DNA of 9,604 nt, taken from Rhodospirillum sp. UBA1311 (GTDB lineage: Bacteria > Pseudomonadota > Alphaproteobacteria > Rhodospirillales > Rhodospirillaceae). Positions 7,180-9,604 of this stretch are shown piece after piece. The stretch lies in contig DBTR01000103.1 in the NCBI GenBank assembly GCA_002307145.1, positions 35,517-45,120 on the forward strand. The letters are read 5' to 3'. Below the pieces are notes generated by a model. That model made no database searches. It was not told the DNA's origin and worked only from the letters and a program-made list of their open reading frames with translations. How positions within the stretch are numbered: the first letter of the stretch is position 1; each line of letters opens with the position of its first letter. The translations under genes were made by a program, and so were the position numbers.

Positions 7180-7266
7180 CGCATCACCCCGATACCAAAA
7201 CCAGGACGCGCGACCATCGCGTCATCCCCCTTCCCGCAGGGGTTCCGCCCCCGCACGACCTTGCCC

Positions 7267-7296
7267 ACCATAAGACATACGCGACTCGGCTGTCTA
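7267..7296 (-). promoter_or_regulatory. Possible sigma-70 promoter of dacA
   Basis: On the minus strand TAGACA (five of six to the -35 consensus, 7291-7296) is followed after 18 bases by TATGGT (four of six to the -10 consensus, 7267-7272). Transcription would begin near 7260, about 80 bases before the ATG at 7179. The match is modest but is the best I see upstream of dacA. Confidence 0.35.
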
Positions 7297-7338
7297 CGCC
7301 GTTTTTCGCGGTTTCCCGCGGGGTTCGCCGATAGCCCT

Positions 7339-7368
7339 GGATTCTTCGCCGCCGAAGCCCCAGAATCC
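7339..7368. repeat. Compound inverted repeat in the dacA/unknown-gene intergenic region
   Basis: GGATTCT at 7339-7345 is perfectly complementary to AGAATCC at 7362-7368. Nested inside is a smaller hairpin, CTTCG at 7344-7348 with CGAAG at 7353-7357 around a CCGC loop. The two stems share two bases, so they are partly alternative folds. It lies 14 bases upstream of the ribosome-binding site of the gene at 7400. No U-run follows it, so it does not look like a terminator. It could be an operator or a leader structure. Confidence 0.4.
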
Positions 7369-7399
7369 CTTGATGCGACACGGAAAGAGGTTTGATGCA

Positions 7400-8113
7400 A
7401 TGATGGTCAAGGTTTTGCGGTGCGCGGGCGCGGCGGCGGTGCTGGCGATGATCGGAACGGGGTGCGCCCCGACCGGCGACGTTCAGGACCCGGCGGTGCG
7501 GCGGCTCACCTGGTTTTCCTACCTTTCGGGCGACGACATGCAGTGCGAGACCGGCATCGACCGGGTGCGCCTCGTCCACAACGCGATCTGGGACGAGGAC
7601 GTGCGGGTGATCGAGGCGACGGAGGTTCCGGGCGCGGACGCCAAGGTCGCCGAGAACCTGCTGCAGCGCATCGACTGGACCGACATCCGCATCGACCCGG
7701 AAGCGCCGGCGGGGCCCTGGCGCGGCAAGCTCCACGAGGGCGCGTGGAACAAGGCCCAGTACGCCTCGGTGGTCGACGCGCTCAAGGCCGACGGCGCGTT
7801 CGCTCCGCTCGCCCAGCCGGTCACCCTCAAGGGCCAGGGATTCTTCTGGACCGGCGCGGGGTGCGCGGGTGGCAAGCGGTGGTTCCATGCCTGGGCTTAT
7901 CCCTCGGCGGCCTACGACGCGCTCGCGTTCCCGAAGGTTCTCGGCGGCCTCGTGCCTTCGGGCCAGGCATTCGCCGTTGCCCACCCGATGGATCAATCCT
8001 ACCCGGAGCAAAACCGCAAGGCGGCGCGGGATTTTGAGATGACCGCGACTTCCACGGGGATTTCCGGGCGTTTGGAGCTGCCGCACCCTCCGCTCAACCG
8101 CTTCCTGCCTTAG
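7400..8113 (+). CDS. Hypothetical exported protein, possible lipoprotein
   Basis: I do not recognise this gene. From ATG 7400 it encodes 237 residues; GGAAAGAGG at 7382-7390 lies nine bases upstream and decides the start over the earlier TTG and ATG at 7370 and 7373. Residues 1-22 form a lipoprotein-like signal (MMVKVLRCAG, then a hydrophobic run ending MIGTGCAP) with Cys22 as the possible lipidated residue. The -3 position is Gly instead of the usual Leu-like residue, so plain secretion is also possible. The mature part has aromatic-rich blocks, including LTWFSYLSGDDM and GQGFFWTGAGCAGGKRWFHAW, and two Cys (49 and 155) that might form a disulfide in the periplasm. No catalytic motif is evident. 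Codon use matches its neighbours. It is divergent from dacA and lies upstream of clpS after 111 bases. Confidence 0.8.
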   Translation: MMVKVLRCAGAAAVLAMIGTGCAPTGDVQDPAVRRLTWFSYLSGDDMQCETGIDRVRLVHNAIWDEDVRVIEATEVPGADAKVAENLLQRIDWTDIRIDPEAPAGPWRGKLHEGAWNKAQYASVVDALKADGAFAPLAQPVTLKGQGFFWTGAGCAGGKRWFHAWAYPSAAYDALAFPKVLGGLVPSGQAFAVAHPMDQSYPEQNRKAARDFEMTATSTGISGRLELPHPPLNRFLP

Positions 8114-8224
8114 GGTAGCGTACGCGTCAGTTTTATTAACAGGGGACCTTTCCGCGTCCTACGCCCTATCCCATATCAAATTTGGACGTAGCGGCGCGGG
8201 GGCGTCGCCAGGAGGCAAGGCAAT
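8114..8224 (+). promoter_or_regulatory. clpS upstream region with a weak promoter candidate
   Basis: These 111 bases are locally AT-richer than the neighbouring genes. CCCATAT at 8170-8176 resembles the -10 element of heat-shock (sigma-32) promoters, and CTTTCC at 8148-8153 is a poor -35 partner 16 bases upstream. A sigma-70 reading (TTTCCG, 17 bases, CATATC) is equally weak. A heat-shock link would fit a Clp operon, but the match is too weak to rely on. No clear terminator for the preceding gene is visible, so read-through into clpS is possible. Confidence 0.25.
8210..8215 (+). promoter_or_regulatory. Ribosome-binding site of clpS
   Basis: A perfect AGGAGG lies nine bases before ATG 8225. 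It supports the longer 123-residue ClpS over an internal start at Met16, which has no comparable site. Confidence 0.75.
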
Positions 8225-8596
8225 ATGGAGCGATTTCGCGCGGTGTCCCAAAATCCAAAGCTACCGCGAATGGGGGACGAACGCTCGGCGGACGAAGACG
8301 ACGGTCGTGTCGGAATTTCCGTACAAACGCGCGCGGTGGTGAAACGACCTTCGATGTACCGCGTTCTACTACTGAACGACGACTACACCCCAATGGAATT
8401 CGTGGTTCACGTCCTTGAGCGGATTTTCAACAAAAGCCACGAAGAGGCTACGGAGATCATGCTCAAGGTGCATCACAGGGGGGTCGGCGTCTGCGGTGTC
8501 TTCACCTTTGAAGTCGCCGAGACCAAGGCGGGGCAGGTGATGGATCTGGCCAGACGCAACCAGCATCCGTTGCAGTGCACCATCGAAAAGGAGTAA
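8225..8596 (+). CDS. clpS: ATP-dependent Clp protease adaptor ClpS
   Basis: ClpS is a small cytoplasmic adaptor that recognises destabilising N-terminal residues (N-degrons) and delivers those proteins to the ClpAP protease. The 123 residues align closely with E. coli ClpS at a constant offset of 17. The LLLNDDYTPMEFV block holds the N-degron pocket residues Asn51, Asp52, Asp53, Thr55 and the gatekeeper-position Met57. His83 in KVHHRGVGVCGVFTFEVAETKAG and Leu116 in NQHPLQCTIEKE correspond to other pocket positions. The N-terminal 40 residues are charged and probably disordered; this extension engages ClpA in known homologues. The clpA start lies five bases after the stop codon, so adaptor and unfoldase are made together. 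Codon choice is less GC-biased than in neighbouring genes. Alphaproteobacteria often have two ClpS proteins; linkage to clpA suggests this is the primary one. Confidence 0.96.
   Translation: MERFRAVSQNPKLPRMGDERSADEDDGRVGISVQTRAVVKRPSMYRVLLLNDDYTPMEFVVHVLERIFNKSHEEATEIMLKVHHRGVGVCGVFTFEVAETKAGQVMDLARRNQHPLQCTIEKE
8586..8593 (+). promoter_or_regulatory. Ribosome-binding site of clpA inside the end of clpS
   Basis: AAAAGGAG forms the last codons of clpS and lies eight bases before ATG 8602. The spacing favours that ATG over the one at 8596. Placing the site within clpS suggests translation of clpA is coupled to that of the adaptor. Confidence 0.7.
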
Positions 8597-8601
8597 TGCC
8601 G

Positions 8602-9604
8602 ATGCTGTCACGCAACCTTGAACGCAGCTTGCACCGCGCCCTCGCCGAAGCGACCGCCCGCAGGCACGAATACGCGACACTCGAACATTTGCTCTACGCG
8701 CTCTCGGAAGACCGCGACGCCGTCGCGGTGCTGCGCGCGTGCGGCGTCGATGTCGACAAACTCCGCGCCGACATCGAAGCCTTCATGGAAACCGAGCTGA
8801 CCGCCCTGGTCGCGGAGGAAACCGCCGACCCGAAGCCGACCTCGGGCTTCCAGCGGGTGGTGCAGCGCGCGGTGATTCACGTGCAGTCTTCCGGCCGCGA
8901 GGAGGTTACCGGCGCGAACGTGCTGGTGTCGATGTTCTCCGAACGCGAGAGCCACGCCGTCTATTTCCTCCAGCTCCAGGACATGACCCGCCTCGACGCG
9001 GTCAACTACATCGCCCATGGAATCGCGAAGAACGCCGATTTGACCGAGCCGCGCCCGGTGCGCGGCGCAGAGGAGTCTCCCGCCGCAGGACCGACCGCAA
9101 CCACCGCCCAGGGCGGCCAGAAGACCGCCTACGAGGCGCTCGCCGCGTATTGCGTCAACTTGAACGACAAGGCCCGCCAGGGCCGGATCGACCCCTTGAT
9201 CGGCCGTGACGCCGAAATCGAGCGGACGATCCAGGTGCTGTGCCGCCGGTCGAAGAACAATCCGCTCTACGTCGGCGATCCCGGCGTCGGCAAGACCGCG
9301 TTGGCCGAGGGGCTCGCGCTCCGCATCGTCGACGGCGCGGTGCCCGAAGTGCTGGCCGACGCCACGGTGTTCGCGCTCGACATGGGCGTGCTGCTCGCCG
9401 GCACCCGCTATCGCGGCGACTTCGAGGAACGCCTGAAGCAGGTGATCAAGGAGATGGAGAGCTATCCGGGCGCGGTGATGTTCATCGACGAGATCCACAC
9501 CCTGATCGGTGCGGGCGCGACCTCGGGCGGCTCTATGGATGCCTCCAACCTGCTCAAGCCCGCGTTGGCCTCGGGCAGCCTGCGCTGCATCGGCTCGACC
9601 ACCT
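8602..9604 (+). CDS. clpA: ATP-dependent Clp protease ATP-binding subunit ClpA (3' end outside window)
   Basis: ClpA is the hexameric AAA+ unfoldase that feeds substrates into the ClpP peptidase. The visible 334 residues cover the N domain (about 1-145, beginning MLSRNLERSLHRALAEA), a linker rich in Pro, Ala, Gly and Thr, and the start of the first ATPase module. In that module GDPGVGKT (225-232, Lys231) is Walker A and VMFIDEIHT is Walker B (Asp296, Glu297). The pre-Walker block RQGRIDPLIGRDAEIERTIQ and SKNNPLYVG are typical of ClpA rather than ClpB or ClpX. The chosen start is ATG 8602, eight bases after AAAAGGAG. An in-frame ATG at 8596 overlaps the clpS stop but sits only two bases from that site and would add just two residues. 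The frame is open to the window end, so roughly the last 430 residues are missing. Confidence 0.96.
   Translation, partial: MLSRNLERSLHRALAEATARRHEYATLEHLLYALSEDRDAVAVLRACGVDVDKLRADIEAFMETELTALVAEETADPKPTSGFQRVVQRAVIHVQSSGREEVTGANVLVSMFSERESHAVYFLQLQDMTRLDAVNYIAHGIAKNADLTEPRPVRGAEESPAAGPTATTAQGGQKTAYEALAAYCVNLNDKARQGRIDPLIGRDAEIERTIQVLCRRSKNNPLYVGDPGVGKTALAEGLALRIVDGAVPEVLADATVFALDMGVLLAGTRYRGDFEERLKQVIKEMESYPGAVMFIDEIHTLIGAGATSGGSMDASNLLKPALASGSLRCIGSTT

Noticed and set aside
7307..7320. CGCGG-TTTC-CCGCG hairpin as a terminator
   Set aside because: The T-run precedes the stem on the plus strand and becomes an A-run after it on the minus strand, so neither direction gives an intrinsic terminator.
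6052..7395. 447-codon plus-strand frame opposite dacA
   Set aside because: It is antisense to the carboxypeptidase with its SxxK, SAN and KTG motifs. The translation is Arg/Gly/His-rich and matches nothing I know.
8119..8126. GCGTACGC palindrome after the unknown exported gene as a terminator
   Set aside because: It is only eight bases long with no room for a loop. The nearby TTTTATT run is separated from it and no stable stem leads into it.
1..9604. CRISPR arrays, tRNA or rRNA genes, insertion sequences, attachment sites, toxin-antitoxin or defence genes
   Set aside because: Reading both strands showed no direct-repeat arrays, no cloverleaf-like sequence, no transposase or integrase motifs, and no terminal inverted repeats around the TRAP block. 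All substantial coding space is explained by the nine genes listed.

Overview
The window is very GC-rich, almost fully coding DNA with strong G/C preference at third codon positions. It most resembles a free-living alphaproteobacterium, plausibly of the Rhodospirillales type. This rests on the base composition, on a D,D-carboxypeptidase carrying a SPOR domain, and on a clpS-clpA pair of alphaproteobacterial type. The assignment is an inference from gene style, not a database match. I count nine genes: seven complete and two cut by the window edges. No gene-free gap exceeds 300 bases; the largest are 220, 135 and 111 bases.

Region 1 (1-2095, + strand) is nucleotide-sugar metabolism. The C-terminal part of UDP-glucose 6-dehydrogenase is followed, with a 4-base overlap, by an AlgC-type phosphomannomutase/phosphoglucomutase. 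Together they supply sugar-1-phosphates and UDP-glucuronate for envelope or exopolysaccharide synthesis.

Region 2 (2100-5766) is a self-contained transport module. A three-gene TRAP transporter operon on the minus strand (dctP-dctQ-dctM, in transcription order) faces away from a GntR/FCD-family regulator on the plus strand. They share a 135-base promoter region with two short palindromes. The regulator keeps the Asp/His/His/His metal-ligand pattern of FCD domains, so a carboxylate ligand shared with the transporter is likely. No catabolic gene lies nearby to name the substrate.

Region 3 (5791-9604) is envelope and protein quality control. A secreted penicillin-binding-protein-type D-Ala-D-Ala carboxypeptidase with a C-terminal SPOR domain lies on the minus strand. 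Divergent from it are an unrecognised exported, possibly lipid-anchored, protein of 237 residues and then clpS and clpA. The last two are the N-degron adaptor and its AAA+ unfoldase, in a tight operon that runs off the window.

I saw no CRISPR array, tRNA, rRNA, insertion sequence, phage gene, toxin-antitoxin pair or defence gene. The gene content looks like ordinary chromosome. The least explained items are the exported protein at 7400-8113, the palindromes between gntR and dctP, and a compound inverted repeat upstream of the unknown gene. I found no convincing evidence for a wholly new system.
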